Assembly (NCBI RefSeq): GCF_030238365.1
Contig: NZ_JASSOT010000054.1
Coordinates: 62,001-126,000 of the forward strand
Length of the DNA stretch: 64,000 nt
Reading direction: 5' to 3'
From: Lelliottia wanjuensis
Lineage (GTDB): Bacteria; Pseudomonadota; Gammaproteobacteria; Enterobacterales; Enterobacteriaceae
Part shown: positions 45,202 through 53,358 of the stretch, piece by piece
Position numbering within the stretch: the stretch's first letter is position 1
How the letters are laid out: the number at the start of each line of letters is the position of its first letter
Made by a program: the position numbers and the translations under genes
Notes under the pieces: model-generated
The model's database searches: none
What the model saw: only the letters and a program-made list of their open reading frames with translations
Told to the model about the DNA's origin: nothing

Positions 45202-46575
45202 ATGCGCATTCATATATTGGGGATTTGTGGCACTTTCATGGGCGGACTGGCGATGCTGGCGCGCTCTTTAGGCCATGAGGTGACAGGTTCGGACGCCAAT
45301 GTGTATCCGCCGATGAGCACATTGCTCGAGAAGCAGGGCATCGACCTGATTTCGGGATATGACGCCAGCCAACTGGACGACGAGCCCGATCTGGTGATTA
45401 TCGGCAACGCCATGACCCGTGGTAATCCGTGTGTGGAAGCGGTGCTGGAACGCAACATTCCGTTCATGTCTGGCCCGCAGTGGCTGCACGATTTCGTGCT
45501 GCGCGATCGCTGGGTGCTGGCCGTTGCCGGTACGCATGGCAAAACCACCACCGCCGGTATGGCAACCTGGATCCTGGAAGCCTGCGGCTACAAACCGGGC
45601 TTTGTGATCGGCGGCGTACCGGGGAATTTTGACGTCTCCGCGCGTCTGGGCGACAGCCCGTTCTTTGTGATTGAAGCGGACGAATACGACTGCGCGTTCT
45701 TCGATAAGCGTTCCAAGTTCGTGCATTACTGCCCGCGCACGCTGATCCTCAACAACCTTGAGTTCGATCACGCGGACATCTTTGACGATCTGAAAGCCAT
45801 TCAGAAACAGTTCCACCACCTGGTGCGCATCGTGCCGGGCCAGGGCCGCATCATCTACCCGGAAAACGACATCAACCTGAAACAGACGATGGCGATGGGC
45901 TGCTGGAGCGAGCAGGAGCTGGTGGGCGAGCAGGGCCACTGGCAGGCGAAGAAACTGACCACCGACGCGTCCGAATGGGAAGTGTTGCTGGACGGCGAGA
46001 AAGTCGGCGAAGTGAAGTGGGCGCTGGTCGGCGAACACAACATGCATAACGGTCTGATGGCGATTGCCGCCGCGCGTCACGTGGGCGTAGTGCCTGCCGA
46101 TGCGGCGAATGCGCTGAACTCGTTCATCAACGCCCGTCGTCGCCTTGAACTGCGTGGCGAAGCCAACGGCGTGACCGTGTACGACGATTTCGCCCATCAC
46201 CCGACGGCGATCCTCGCGACGCTGGCTGCCCTGCGCGGCAAAGTGGGCGGTACGGCGCGGATCCTGGCGGTGCTGGAACCGCGTTCAAACACCATGAAAA
46301 TGGGGCTCAGCAAGGACGATCTCGCGCCGTCGTTAGGCCGTGCGGATGAAGTTTTCCTCCTGCAACCGCAGCATATTCCGTGGCAGGTGGCGGAAGTGGC
46401 CGAAGCCTGCGTGCAGCCTGCGCACTGGCATGCGGACGTGGATACGCTGGCGGATATGATCGTGAAAACGGCCCAGCCGGGCGATCACATTCTGGTGATG
46501 AGTAACGGTGGTTTTGGTGGGATACATCAGAAACTGCTGGACGGTCTGGCGAAGAAAGCACAAGCGGTAGAGTAA
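45202..46575 (+). CDS. mpl: UDP-N-acetylmuramate:L-alanyl-gamma-D-glutamyl-meso-diaminopimelate ligase Mpl
   Basis: 457 residues, Mur ligase family. The N-terminal UDP-binding domain has MRIHILGICGTFMGGLAMLA, the central ATP-binding loop is VAGTHGKTTTAGMA, and the C-terminal domain includes RRRLELRGEANGVTVYDDFA with the conserved DDFAHHPTAI. It joins recycled murein tripeptide to UDP-MurNAc in the cytoplasm. The ATG follows a GAGGG ribosome binding site. The gene is followed by an inverted REP pair and convergent darP. Confidence 0.97.
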   Translation: MRIHILGICGTFMGGLAMLARSLGHEVTGSDANVYPPMSTLLEKQGIDLISGYDASQLDDEPDLVIIGNAMTRGNPCVEAVLERNIPFMSGPQWLHDFVLRDRWVLAVAGTHGKTTTAGMATWILEACGYKPGFVIGGVPGNFDVSARLGDSPFFVIEADEYDCAFFDKRSKFVHYCPRTLILNNLEFDHADIFDDLKAIQKQFHHLVRIVPGQGRIIYPENDINLKQTMAMGCWSEQELVGEQGHWQAKKLTTDASEWEVLLDGEKVGEVKWALVGEHNMHNGLMAIAAARHVGVVPADAANALNSFINARRRLELRGEANGVTVYDDFAHHPTAILATLAALRGKVGGTARILAVLEPRSNTMKMGLSKDDLAPSLGRADEVFLLQPQHIPWQVAEVAEACVQPAHWHADVDTLADMIVKTAQPGDHILVMSNGGFGGIHQKLLDGLAKKAQAVE

Positions 46576-46581
46576 CTGTTG

Positions 46582-46649
46582 TGCCCGGTGGCGCTTTGCT
46601 TACCGGGCCTACGGGATCGTAGGCCGGATAAGCGCAGCGCCATCCGGCA
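46582..46649. repeat. inverted pair of REP elements between mpl and darP
   Basis: TGCCCGGTGGCGCTTTGCTT... at 46582-46612 and an inverted copy GTAGGCCGGATAAGCGCAGC... at 46619-46649, filling the gap between two convergent genes. Confidence 0.88.
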
Positions 46650-46654
46650 AAAAC

Positions 46655-47206
46655 TTAACCTTCGTTCTCAGCCAGCTCGCGCAGATACTGGAAAATCAGG
46701 CGCGCAGATTTCGGCGGCTTATTCCCTTCTTTCTCTTTCTTCGCGTTGCGGATAAGCGAACGTAACTGCTGACGGTCGGCGTCCGGCCACAGGTTCAACA
46801 CTTCTGCGACGGCGTCGTCGCCATTATCCACGAGACGGTCGCGGATCTGCTCCAGCTTATGGAACAGCGCAACCTGCTGGTTGTGGCGGTTCTTCAGCTT
46901 GTCCAGCGCCTGGCGAATCGGTTCTACGTCACGCTGGCGCAGCATTTTACCGATCAGCTGCAGCTGACGGCGACGGCCTTCTTTTTTGATGCGTTGGGCC
47001 AGTTCAATGGCTCCGCGCAAATCCGGGTCGAGCGGGAGTTTATCCAGCGCGTTTTTACCCAGCTCTACCATTTCCGCACCAAGTTGTTTTAACTCTTCGG
47101 CGTCGCGTTTAATTTCACTTTTACTGACCCAGATGATTTCATCATCTTCGTCTTCGATGTCATCACCGGGAACGTCGTCGAGCCAGTCTTCGGGCTGCTT
47201 AGTCAT
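46655..47206 (-). CDS. darP: ribosome-associated protein DarP (YjgA)
   Basis: 183 residues, the E. coli YjgA length. The acidic N-terminus ([18 protein letters not shown]) is followed by helical segments rich in Lys/Arg ([20 protein letters not shown]). It acts late in assembly of the 50S subunit and promotes peptidyl transferase centre maturation. The start at 47206 (MTKQPEDW) follows AAGGAG; the longer frame to 47254 is rejected. Divergent from pmbA. Confidence 0.95.
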   Translation of the reverse strand: MTKQPEDWLDDVPGDDIEDEDDEIIWVSKSEIKRDAEELKQLGAEMVELGKNALDKLPLDPDLRGAIELAQRIKKEGRRRQLQLIGKMLRQRDVEPIRQALDKLKNRHNQQVALFHKLEQIRDRLVDNGDDAVAEVLNLWPDADRQQLRSLIRNAKKEKEGNKPPKSARLIFQYLRELAENEG

Positions 47207-47300
47207 GTCAGGCTCCTTAAAAAAGAGGCTAATGTTACCAGTTAAGACGCGCACTGAAAAACGGTTCTCTGTTAGACTTCAGATAACTCCCTCTTACAGT

Positions 47301-48653
47301 ATGGCATTTGCGATGAAAGTAACCTCACAAGTTGAAGCGCAGCGTAAGATTCTTGAAGAAGCGGTATCCACAGCACTGATGCTGGCCTCAGGCCAATCCG
47401 ATGGCGCAGAAGTGGCGGTCAGCAAGACCACGGGCATTAGCGTCAGCACCCGCTTTGGCGAAGTGGAAAACGTTGAATTTAACAGTGACGGCGCGCTGGG
47501 GATTACGGTTTATCACCAGAATCGCAAAGGCAGCGCCTCGTCGACAGATTTGAGCCCGGATGCGATCGCGCGCACCGTGCAGGCCGCGCTGGATATCGCG
47601 CGCTACACTTCGCCAGACCCGTATGCAGGCGTGGCGGACAAAGAGCTGCTGGCGTTTGACGCCCCGGATCTCGACCTGTTCCACCCGGCGGAAGTGTCTC
47701 CGGACGAAGCCATTGAGTACGCGGCTCGCGCAGAGCAAGCCTCGCTGAAAGCGGATAAACGCATCACCAATACCGAAGGCGGCAGCTTCAACAGCCACTA
47801 CGGGATCAAAGTGTTCGGCAACAGCCACGGCATGCTGCAGGGCTACTGCTCAACGCGTCACTCTCTCTCCAGCTGCGTGATCGCCGAAGAGAACGGCGAC
47901 ATGGAGCGCGATTACGCTTACACCATTGGCCGCGCGATGGGCGATTTGCAGTCCCCGGAGTGGGTCGGCGAAGAGTGCGCGAAACGCACCCTGTCCCGTT
48001 TGTCGCCGCGCAAACTCTCCACCATGAAAGCGCCGGTGATCTTCGCCAATGAAGTGGCGACAGGTCTGTTTGGTCACCTGGTGGGCGCGATTGCGGGTGG
48101 GGCGGTTTACCGTAAATCCACCTTCCTGCTCGATGCGCTGGGCACGCAAATTCTGCCAGAATGGCTGACCATCGAAGAACATCCGCACCTGCTGAAAGGC
48201 CTGGCGTCCACGCCGTTCGACAGCGAAGGCGTGCGCACGGAACGTCGCGACATCATCAAAGACGGCGTGCTGACCCAGTGGCTGCTGACCAACTACTCCG
48301 CACGTAAGCTGGGGCTGAAAAGCACCGGTCACGCGGGCGGGATCCACAACTGGCGCATTGAAGGCCAGGGGCTGAACTTTGAACAGATGCTCAAACAGAT
48401 GGGCACCGGCCTCGTGGTCACTGAGCTGATGGGCCAGGGCGTAAGCGGCATCACCGGGGATTACTCGCGCGGTGCGGCGGGCTTCTGGGTCGAAAACGGC
48501 GAAATTCAGTACCCGGTGAGCGAAATCACCATCGCCGGCAACTTAAAAGATATGTGGCGCAATATTGTGACCGTCGGTAACGATATTGAAACGCGCAGCA
48601 ATATACAGTGTGGTTCAGTGCTGTTACCGGAGATGAAAATCGCCGGTCAATAA
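47301..48653 (+). CDS. pmbA: metalloprotease PmbA/TldE
   Basis: 450 residues, TldE subunit of the TldD/TldE protease. Conserved segments include [51 protein letters not shown] and [14 protein letters not shown]. With TldD it matures microcin B17-type peptides and degrades unfolded peptides in the cytoplasm; TldE itself lacks the zinc site. The chosen start (MAFAMKV) matches E. coli MALAMKV; the frame is open far upstream over darP but without family similarity. cybC follows after 28 bp, possibly co-transcribed. Confidence 0.96.
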   Translation: MAFAMKVTSQVEAQRKILEEAVSTALMLASGQSDGAEVAVSKTTGISVSTRFGEVENVEFNSDGALGITVYHQNRKGSASSTDLSPDAIARTVQAALDIARYTSPDPYAGVADKELLAFDAPDLDLFHPAEVSPDEAIEYAARAEQASLKADKRITNTEGGSFNSHYGIKVFGNSHGMLQGYCSTRHSLSSCVIAEENGDMERDYAYTIGRAMGDLQSPEWVGEECAKRTLSRLSPRKLSTMKAPVIFANEVATGLFGHLVGAIAGGAVYRKSTFLLDALGTQILPEWLTIEEHPHLLKGLASTPFDSEGVRTERRDIIKDGVLTQWLLTNYSARKLGLKSTGHAGGIHNWRIEGQGLNFEQMLKQMGTGLVVTELMGQGVSGITGDYSRGAAGFWVENGEIQYPVSEITIAGNLKDMWRNIVTVGNDIETRSNIQCGSVLLPEMKIAGQ

Positions 48654-48681
48654 TCTTTCATAATAAAAAAGGAAGTGAGCA

Positions 48682-49068
48682 ATGTATAAAAGCCTGTTAG
48701 CCGTCGTCGTCGCGTCAACCCTGGTCATGAGTTCGGCAGCCTTTTCCGCCGATCTTGAAGACAACATGGACACCCTCAGCACCAATCTGAAAGTGGTGCA
48801 AAAAACGGATAATGCGACAGAAATGAAAGACGCATTAACCAAGATGCGTGCCGCCGCCCTCGACGCGCAAAAAGCAACGCCGCCGAAGCTGGAAAACGCC
48901 GCACCGGACAGCGCGGAGATGAAAGATTTCCGCCACGGTTTTGACGTGCTGGTCGGCCAGATTGACGGTGCGCTTAAGCTTGCCAACGAAGGCAAAGTGA
49001 AAGAGGCGCAGGCCGCCGCTGACGGGTTTGTCACCACGCGTAACGAGTACCACAAAAAGTACCGTTAA
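48682..49068 (+). CDS. cybC: soluble cytochrome b562
   Basis: 128 residues. A 22-residue signal peptide ([20 protein letters not shown], then FS) precedes a 106-residue four-helix bundle. The haem ligands are present: mature Met7 (ADLEDNM, residue 29 of the precursor) and mature His102 (NEYHKKYR, residue 124). It is a periplasmic electron carrier whose partner is unknown. Unlike the truncated K-12 allele often annotated, this gene is full length. Confidence 0.95.
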   Translation: MYKSLLAVVVASTLVMSSAAFSADLEDNMDTLSTNLKVVQKTDNATEMKDALTKMRAAALDAQKATPPKLENAAPDSAEMKDFRHGFDVLVGQIDGALKLANEGKVKEAQAAADGFVTTRNEYHKKYR

Positions 49069-49102
49069 TTGGGTGCCTGAGCTGTACGCCCTTTCTCGTG
49101 AG

Positions 49103-49127
49103 GCGGAGGCATACTCCCTGCCTCCGC
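49103..49127 (-). terminator. hairpin at the 3' side of the hok-like gene
   Basis: A 9-bp perfect stem (GCGGAGGCA/TGCCTCCGC) with a seven-base loop, 12 bp after the toxin stop codon on the minus strand. No long T-run follows. It may be the structured 3' end common to hok mRNAs, or a shared end with cybC transcription. Confidence 0.45.
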
Positions 49128-49138
49128 ATGTCAGCTCC

Positions 49139-49294
49139 TTACTTTCCGGAGCGGCAGTCCATCCGCGCAGTTAACTCCAGCGAACCCTGATGAAAACGAA
49201 TTTCACACAGGGTTTTCCGGTTTACCAGAGATAAGATGATTATTGTCAAAGCAATAATCATCAGGGCCCTAATAATGGGTTTCTGCTGCTTCAT
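49139..49294 (-). CDS. Hok/Gef-family small membrane toxin
   Basis: 51 residues, shorter than usual annotation cut-offs. MKQQKPIIRALMIIALTIII starts a single membrane helix (~7-24). It is followed by VNRKTLCEIRFHQG, which matches the Hok/Gef signature TRKxLCExxxRxG including the conserved Cys30, and a tail ending CRSGK comparable to the ESGK end of Hok. A strong ribosome binding site (AAGGAGGCACCC) precedes the ATG. Overproduced Hok proteins depolarise the inner membrane. Expression in this family is normally blocked by an antisense Sok RNA; a candidate lies at 49325-49394. Confidence 0.8.
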   Translation of the reverse strand: MKQQKPIIRALMIIALTIIILSLVNRKTLCEIRFHQGSLELTARMDCRSGK

Positions 49295-49324
49295 GGGTGC
49301 CTCCTTGCTTTAAAAGCGGGTAAG

Positions 49325-49394
49325 GCACTAACTTCACGTGTGAGGACGTGTCGTTTAAGGCCCCGACCCTGGTTTTAAGTCAGTTAGGGGCTTT
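49325..49394 (+). ncRNA. possible Sok-like antisense RNA
   Basis: Region complementary to the hok leader. On the plus strand GCCCC (49360-49364) can pair with GGGGC (49387-49391) and is followed by TTT, which could be a short terminator. By position it is where Sok RNAs lie. No promoter was clearly identified and the boundaries are guesses. Confidence 0.3.
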
Positions 49395-49582
49395 CCACTT
49401 TCCGTCCCATGCATGAGACGGTCAGTCTCAAGCACCCACCCGCACTCTACCGAATCCCGATAAGAAAACCTTATCCACGTCACATTTCTACGAGCCTGCT
49501 CGTAAACTTTTTCGCTCTCATCCGTACCCTTTGACCACCGAATCGCGTGACATTCATCACGCAAATCCAGCTGATAATCCAT
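49355..49582 (-). CDS. small ORF of unknown function upstream of the hok-like gene
   Basis: 75 codons starting MDYQLDLRDECHAIRWSKGT and ending in GKPLTDLKPGSGP. A GGTG sequence three bases before the ATG is a weak ribosome binding site. No family is recognised. The peptide is polar and tryptophan-containing, with no signal or membrane segment. Its last codons overlap the putative antisense/leader region of the hok locus, so it may be a chance ORF; an upstream start at 49663 would run over the palindrome at 49626-49645. Confidence 0.25.
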   Translation of the reverse strand: MDYQLDLRDECHAIRWSKGTDESEKVYEQARRNVTWIRFSYRDSVECGWVLETDRLMHGTESGKPLTDLKPGSGP

Positions 49583-49625
49583 ATTCACCGCAATTATGTG
49601 GCACAGATCACTGGTGCCGCTCTCC

Positions 49626-49645
49626 TTTCCACTTCGAAGTGGAAA
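49626..49645. promoter_or_regulatory. perfect 20-bp palindrome upstream of the PRD/DUF cluster
   Basis: TTTCCACTTCGAAGTGGAAA is a perfect 20-bp palindrome, 87 bp upstream of the first gene of the cluster. No T-run follows on either strand, so it is not an intrinsic terminator. It is a likely operator for the MtlR/LicR-type regulator encoded at 56514-58424, or for another DNA-binding protein. Confidence 0.55.
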
Positions 49646-49731
49646 ACAACTCGCTACAAACAATTCACCGCCAGCGTTAGTTTTATCCCAGAGCCATTAA
49701 CGGGGTAAGACGAGTGATTAACGGAGCGGTA

Positions 49732-50052
49732 ATGAACGACGTTGGGGAACAGGCAGCGCAAACGGCACAGCTCGCCGACACCATGCTGGAGCAGGTTTTC
49801 ACGCTGCTTCGCCAGCACAACATCATTCCCAATGACGTCCAGGTGCAAATGCTGACTTCACACGTTCGCGCGATGGCGCACCGGTCCGTGACCGGCGAAC
49901 CGCTGCCGGACGTTGAAGCCGACCTGTTTGACGAAATTTCTGCAGATTCAATGCGACTTGCCCGCGAAGTAGTGGCGCAGTTCGGCAATCTTCCTGATGA
50001 AGAAGCCTGGCTGCTCTCCGTCCACTTCGAAGTCGCGAAAGACAACCTTTAA
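49732..50052 (+). CDS. single-PRD protein of the EF_0829/AHA_3910 type
   Basis: 106 residues consisting essentially of one PTS regulation domain. The paired histidines expected of a PRD are visible: H44 in MLTSHVRAMAHR and H98 in AWLLSVHFEVAK. There is no DNA- or RNA-binding domain. PRDs are phosphorylated by HPr or EII proteins, so a sensory or adaptor role linked to sugar transport is likely. ATG at 49732 is chosen because GGAG lies five bases upstream; GTG at 49714 is the alternative. First gene of a seven- to nine-gene cluster; the next gene follows after 11 bp. Confidence 0.83.
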   Translation: MNDVGEQAAQTAQLADTMLEQVFTLLRQHNIIPNDVQVQMLTSHVRAMAHRSVTGEPLPDVEADLFDEISADSMRLAREVVAQFGNLPDEEAWLLSVHFEVAKDNL

Positions 50053-50063
50053 GGAGCACTACC

Positions 50064-50426
50064 ATGGAACAAATTACTGTTGTGATTGGCGATCGTCTGG
50101 GCAAAGGCCAGAAAGTGGCTATCGGCGTTGAGAAAGCAGGCGGACGTGCGGTTGTGGTTCCGGGCGTGGCGGCGGACATGAAGCTGGGCGACGTGATGAA
50201 AGCGGAAAACGCTACCTTCGGCATCTCTTTCTGCGGCAGCGGCGGCGCAGGCGCTATCACCGCTCAGACCAAATACGGCTACAAAGCCAAATACGGCATG
50301 CGTTCGGTGGAAGAGGGCGTCACCGCCATCAACGAAGGCTGCAACGTGCTGGGCTTTGGCTTTATGGATAAAGAAGAGCTGGGCGAGCGTCTGGTCCAGG
50401 CGTGGCAGAAGAAGCACGGCGCCTGA
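50064..50426 (+). CDS. glycine-rich SFCGS-family protein (EF_0830/AHA_3911 type)
   Basis: 120 residues, soluble. The name-giving motif FGISFCGSGGAGAITAQT carries C57. A second Cys (C93, NEGCNVLGFGFM) and a basic tail with H118 are present. The family is conserved in a few Gram-positive and Gram-negative genomes next to DUF4310-4312 proteins and has no established function. The CGSG environment of C57 superficially resembles the phosphocysteine loop of PTS EIIB proteins; this is my inference, not a known assignment. AAGGAG ribosome binding site. Two bases separate its stop from the next ATG. Confidence 0.85.
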   Translation: MEQITVVIGDRLGKGQKVAIGVEKAGGRAVVVPGVAADMKLGDVMKAENATFGISFCGSGGAGAITAQTKYGYKAKYGMRSVEEGVTAINEGCNVLGFGFMDKEELGERLVQAWQKKHGA

Positions 50427-50428
50427 GC

Positions 50429-50728
50429 ATGAAAGAACAATTCACCACCACGGTGAGAGTGAAAGGCAAAGGCGAGATGAAATCCCGCGCCTTTGCCGAC
50501 GCGCTAAACCACGTTCAGGCCGCGGTGATGAAAGCATCACCGCATATCTTACTGCGTATTGAGCCACAGGATGTGCAGGTTGTTCAGGCGCAAGAAGCGG
50601 TGCGTAAAGAAGCCTTTCTGTACTTCTTTTTGCGCCGGGAAAGACGCACCTACAGCGTGGAGCTGGATGTGACCGTCAACGTGACCGCCATCAATCTCGA
50701 CAAGGTGGACTTTGTCACGCAACGCTGA
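50429..50728 (+). CDS. DUF4312-family protein (EF_0831/AHA_3912 type)
   Basis: 99 residues, soluble, mixed alpha/beta in appearance: MKEQFTTTVRVKGKGEMKSR, AFADALNHVQAAVMKAS, then strands to VDFVTQR. Histidines H28 and H39 are present. The function is unknown; the family is confined to this kind of cluster. The start at 50429 is preferred to a GTG at 50402 that would overlap the preceding gene by 25 bp. If the four-protein set is a permease, this would be the second soluble component. Confidence 0.83.
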   Translation: MKEQFTTTVRVKGKGEMKSRAFADALNHVQAAVMKASPHILLRIEPQDVQVVQAQEAVRKEAFLYFFLRRERRTYSVELDVTVNVTAINLDKVDFVTQR

Positions 50729-50750
50729 TTCTTACTAATAGGGCAGACTA

Positions 50751-51527
50751 ATGTTCCTGATAATTTTAATAAAATCGCTCATCATCGGCGGCCTGGTTGG
50801 CGTCGGTGTGGGCGCCGGAGCGGCACGCATGTTTCATGCGCCTACCACACAAGGTATGGGCGCGTTTCGTACGTTGGGGGAATTGAACTCCTGTGAAGGG
50901 GACCCTGCGTCTCACTTCTCCTTTGGTCTGGGGTTCTTCTTTAACGCCTGGGCATCGTCAGTGGCTGCGGGGGCATTCACTCAGGACGTTGACCATCGCA
51001 TCATCCCGAACTGGGGTGCGGCGGCGCTGATGCTGAAAAACCGCAACGTCGGCGAAACCCTGCACGACCCGCGCAAAATGGCGATTGCCTGCGGCATCAT
51101 CGGCATGTTCGTCGTCACCTTCCTTAACCTCACCGCGTCGTCCGTTCCGGCAGCCCTTCAGGTCACCGCCGTGAAGGTTCTGGTCCCGGCAGCCAACCTG
51201 CTGGTGAACACCGTGATGCCGGTGATCTTCTGGCTGGCGGCCATTGATGCGGGCAAAAAATCGGGCTTCTGGGCAACCGTGTTTGGCGGCGCAGCGCAGC
51301 TGATCATGGGTAACGCCGTACCGGGTCTGGTGCTGGGGATTCTGATCGGTAAAGGCGTCGAAGAGAGCGGCTGGAACCACGTCACCAAAGTGATGATGGT
51401 CGCCATCGTTCTGCTGTTCGTCCTGAGCGGCTTCTTCCGCGGCTTCGACATGAAGATGATCGAATCCTTCCATCTGACCGTGCCGAACTGGCTCGAACTG
51501 ATCCACAGCTCGCTCAGCGGCAAATAA
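50751..51527 (+). CDS. DUF4311 membrane protein (EF_0832/AHA_3913 type)
   Basis: 258 residues with about six hydrophobic segments, starting MFLIILIKSLIIGGLVGVGV. Polar, probably functional loops include FRTLGELNSCEGDPASHFSF and FTQDVDHRIIPNWGAAALML. Glycine-rich helices such as GNAVPGLVLGILIGKGVEES suggest a transporter. No known transporter family is recognised. It is followed 13 bp later by the DUF4310 partner. Size and order (a 26-kDa then a 22-kDa membrane protein after two small soluble proteins) parallel EIIC and EIID of mannose-type PTS. Confidence 0.85.
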   Translation: MFLIILIKSLIIGGLVGVGVGAGAARMFHAPTTQGMGAFRTLGELNSCEGDPASHFSFGLGFFFNAWASSVAAGAFTQDVDHRIIPNWGAAALMLKNRNVGETLHDPRKMAIACGIIGMFVVTFLNLTASSVPAALQVTAVKVLVPAANLLVNTVMPVIFWLAAIDAGKKSGFWATVFGGAAQLIMGNAVPGLVLGILIGKGVEESGWNHVTKVMMVAIVLLFVLSGFFRGFDMKMIESFHLTVPNWLELIHSSLSGK

Positions 51528-51540
51528 CAGGAGCCTCGAC

Positions 51541-52182
51541 ATGGAACAGAATAAAGGTTTTTGGTATGCCGACTGGTCGTTCCCGATCTTCGTTGGCCTG
51601 CTCTCCTCCGGCGTTTTCGCCGGGACGCACATGTACTACCTGTACGGCATCGGCGCATTTAACGAAGTGGCCTTCGTGGCGATGCTGAAAGCGGGCATCG
51701 ACACCGGCGTGTACGGCGCGGTGGCGGCGTTCGGCGCGAGCTTCCTGTTCGCCCGTATCATCGAAGGCTCCCTGGTGGGGATCCTGGATATCGGCGGTGC
51801 GATTCAGACCGGCGTCGGCCTCGGCGTTCCGGCGCTGTTGCTGGGCGCGGGGATTATGTTCCCGGTGACCAACTTTATCGCCTCGCTGGCGACCGGCCTG
51901 GTGATTGGTCTGGCGATTGGTTACGTCATCATTCTGGCGCGTAAATTCACCATCAATCAGAGCAACTCCACCTACGGGGCTGACGTGATGATGGGCGCGG
52001 GTAACGCCTCGGGCCGCTTCCTCGGGCCGTTGATTATCCTCAGCGCCATGACCGCCTCCATTCCGATTGGTATCGGCTCCCTGGTCGGCGCACTGCTGTT
52101 CTACCTCTGGCAGAAGCCGATTACCGGCGGCGCGATCCTCGGCGCCATGATTTTAGGCTCGCTGTTCCCGGTAGCCCTTTAA
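51541..52182 (+). CDS. DUF4310 membrane protein (EF_0833/AHA_3914 type)
   Basis: 213 residues with about five or six hydrophobic segments. Very glycine-rich repeats such as LDIGGAIQTGVGLGVPALLL and VMMGAGNASGRFLGP alternate with an N-terminal aromatic, soluble stretch (MEQNKGFWYADWSFP). The function is unknown; it always accompanies DUF4311 in the clusters I recall. Likely the second half of a membrane permease. GGAG ribosome binding site within 13 bp of the preceding gene. Confidence 0.85.
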   Translation: MEQNKGFWYADWSFPIFVGLLSSGVFAGTHMYYLYGIGAFNEVAFVAMLKAGIDTGVYGAVAAFGASFLFARIIEGSLVGILDIGGAIQTGVGLGVPALLLGAGIMFPVTNFIASLATGLVIGLAIGYVIILARKFTINQSNSTYGADVMMGAGNASGRFLGPLIILSAMTASIPIGIGSLVGALLFYLWQKPITGGAILGAMILGSLFPVAL

Positions 52183-52224
52183 CACCCACGGGCGCTCAGG
52201 CGCCCGTCCTTTCAGGAGATACGC

Positions 52225-53358
52225 ATGTTTGATTTACTCCTGCGCCGTGCGCGCCTGACCGACGATACCCTGACCGATATCGCCATCCAGGACGGCAAAA
52301 TCGCAGCGCTGGGCGAGATTTCCACTCCCGCACACAAAACCGTCGAGCTGAACGGCGAAGTCTTCGTCAGCGCCGGCTGGATTGATTCCCACGTTCACTG
52401 CTACCCGAACTCCCCGATCTACCACGATGAGCCCGACAGCGTCGGCATCGCCACGGGCGTCACCTCGGTGGTGGATGCAGGCAGCACCGGCGCGGATGAC
52501 GTGGACGACTTCTACGACATCACCCGCAAAGCGTCTACAGACGTTTTTGCCCTGCTGAATATCTCCCGCGTGGGGCTGATCGCCCAGAACGAACTGGCGA
52601 ACATGGCCAATATCGACGCCGACGCGGTGAAGCAGGCCGTTGCACGCCACCCGGATTTTATCGTTGGCCTGAAAGCGCGCATGAGCAGCAGCGTGGTCGG
52701 CGAAAACGGCATCACGCCGCTGGAGCGTGCGAAAACCATTCAGAAAGAGAACGGCGATCTGCCGCTGATGGTGCACATCGGTAACAACCCGCCGAATCTC
52801 GACGAGATTGCCGATCTGCTCAGCTCTGGCGACATCATCACTCACTGCTACAACGGCAAACCGAACCGCATTCTGACGCCGGAAGGGGAGCTGCGCGCTT
52901 CCGTCACCCGTGCGCTGAAGCGCGGCGTGCGTCTGGACGTCGGCCACGGGACCGCGAGCTTTAGCTTTGAAGTGGCGAAACGCGCCATCGCGATGGGCAT
53001 TCTGCCGCACACCATCAGCTCGGACATCTACTGCCGCAATCGCATCAACGGTCCGGTGGGCAGTCTGGCCAGCGTGATGTCGAAATTCCTCGCCATTGGC
53101 ATGTCGCTCCCGCAGGTGATCGAGTGTGTCACCGCCAACGCCGCCGATGGCCTGCGCCTGGCCCATAAAGGCCGCCTTCAGCCGGGTCTGGACGCCGACC
53201 TGACGCTCTTCACCGTCAAACGCCAGCCGACGCTGCTGGTGGATGCGGAAAACGACAGCCTGCAGGCTGAACATATTCTGGTGCCGCTTGCCGCGATCCG
53301 CGCGGGCAAGGGCTATATGACCGAACAAGGGAGTACGGAAAATGCCTTCGATTTATGA
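52225..53358 (+). CDS. amidohydrolase-superfamily metallohydrolase (cog3964, EF_0837 type)
   Basis: 377 residues, dihydroorotase-like fold. Metal ligands are apparent: H56-x-H58 in GWIDSHVHCYPN, carbamylated Lys candidate K150 (FIVGLKARMS), H184 (LMVHIGNNP), H207 (IITHCYNG) and catalytic D267 (TISSDIYC). This is a binuclear hydrolase with all residues intact. Members of this group have been reported to cleave acetylated alpha-hydroxy acids in vitro; the physiological substrate is unsettled. Next to a DgaE-like lyase, hydrolysis of an N-acyl group from an amino-aldonate is a reasonable inference. Overlaps dgaE by 17 bp. Confidence 0.88.
   Translation: MFDLLLRRARLTDDTLTDIAIQDGKIAALGEISTPAHKTVELNGEVFVSAGWIDSHVHCYPNSPIYHDEPDSVGIATGVTSVVDAGSTGADDVDDFYDITRKASTDVFALLNISRVGLIAQNELANMANIDADAVKQAVARHPDFIVGLKARMSSSVVGENGITPLERAKTIQKENGDLPLMVHIGNNPPNLDEIADLLSSGDIITHCYNGKPNRILTPEGELRASVTRALKRGVRLDVGHGTASFSFEVAKRAIAMGILPHTISSDIYCRNRINGPVGSLASVMSKFLAIGMSLPQVIECVTANAADGLRLAHKGRLQPGLDADLTLFTVKRQPTLLVDAENDSLQAEHILVPLAAIRAGKGYMTEQGSTENAFDL

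Noticed and set aside
46986-47300. Upstream extension of the pmbA frame across darP
   Set aside because: MAFAMKV at 47301 aligns with the E. coli start; the extension overlaps darP antisense and is not protein-like.
49598-49618. Possible sigma-54 promoter (TGGCAC...TGGTGC) before the PRD/DUF cluster, as in Salmonella dga
   Set aside because: The spacing between GG and the GC element is wrong (the N10 rule fails), and the regulator here is not an NtrC/LevR-type activator with an AAA+ domain.
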